From positions 1-5,505 of the forward strand of contig DAIOHQ010000290.1 in NCBI GenBank assembly GCA_036744635.1: a stretch of 5,505 nt of DNA. The letters are read 5' to 3'. The notes beneath the pieces were generated by a model. It made no database searches. It saw only the letters and a list, made by a program, of their open reading frames with translations, and was not told the origin of the DNA. The translations under genes were made by a program, and so were the position numbers. This DNA comes from DAIOHQ01 sp036744635. GTDB lineage: Bacteria; Planctomycetota; Phycisphaerae; Tepidisphaerales; Tepidisphaeraceae. This document shows, one piece after another, positions 5,451-5,505 of the stretch (position 1 is the first letter of the stretch; every line of letters starts with the position of its first letter).

Positions 5451-5470
5451 GTGACACGGGTTTGCAACCC
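5451..5470. repeat. Palindromic hairpin repeat at the gluQ start
   Basis: GTGACACGGG (5451-5460) is identical to 4336-4345. The palindrome here is shorter: GGGTT (5458-5462) pairs with AACCC (5466-5470) around TGC. Its core GGTTTGCA corresponds to GGCTTCCA in the other two elements. On the - strand it lies 16 bases upstream of the GTG chosen for gluQ, inside the likely 5' leader or promoter region. It looks like a third, partly decayed member of the family. Confidence 0.6.
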
Positions 5471-5505
5471 AATACCGTTCAACGCTCGTTACCAAAAATC
5501 GAGCC

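Noticed and set aside
1..5505. CRISPR array, transposase, phage gene, rRNA or tRNA gene
   Set aside because: There are no regularly spaced repeats, no recognisable transposase or phage product and no cloverleaf or rRNA-like segment. The repeats present are isolated palindromes.

Overview
The window looks like ordinary core chromosome from a GC-rich, Gram-negative bacterium, most likely a member of Planctomycetota (perhaps Phycisphaerae). This rests on three things: the protein flavour (L28, GatC/GatA, an LpxK with a DDAFQHR motif, an anonymous six-helix membrane protein), the short palindromic intergenic repeats centred on GGCTTCCA that I associate with planctomycete-type genomes, and the near absence of Shine-Dalgarno sequences. 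The phylum is an inference from memory of such genomes. LpxK implies that the cell makes lipid A.

Layout. Positions 1-230 hold no gene. A G/C-run inverted repeat that can form G-quadruplexes lies at 1-107, followed by the leader of rpmB with a possible promoter and a clear ribosome binding site. On the + strand come rpmB (ribosomal protein L28, 231-503), gatC (520-840) and gatA (1008-2474). GatC and GatA are two of the three subunits of the tRNA-dependent amidotransferase GatCAB; gatB is not in the window. A hairpin repeat sits in the gatC-gatA gap. The + genes converge on a - strand block across a 50-base gap.

On the - strand, in transcription order, are gluQ (glutamyl-Q tRNA(Asp) synthetase, 5441-4488), lpxK (tetraacyldisaccharide 4'-kinase of lipid A synthesis, 4315-3242) and a six-helix membrane protein of unknown function (3172-2525). 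The 172-base gluQ-lpxK gap is filled with palindromic repeats. The membrane protein has an exact TATAAT nine bases before its start codon, so it may also be transcribed separately as a nearly leaderless message.

How the genes fit together. rpmB, gatCA and gluQ all serve translation. GatCAB corrects mischarged Glu-tRNA(Gln)/Asp-tRNA(Asn), and GluQRS attaches glutamate to queuosine-34 of tRNA(Asp). lpxK and perhaps the membrane protein belong to the envelope. I see no mobile element, CRISPR array, phage gene, defence system or new multigene system. The parts most worth a second look are the non-coding repeats, which also distort the apparent starts of lpxK and gluQ, and the uncharacterised membrane protein.
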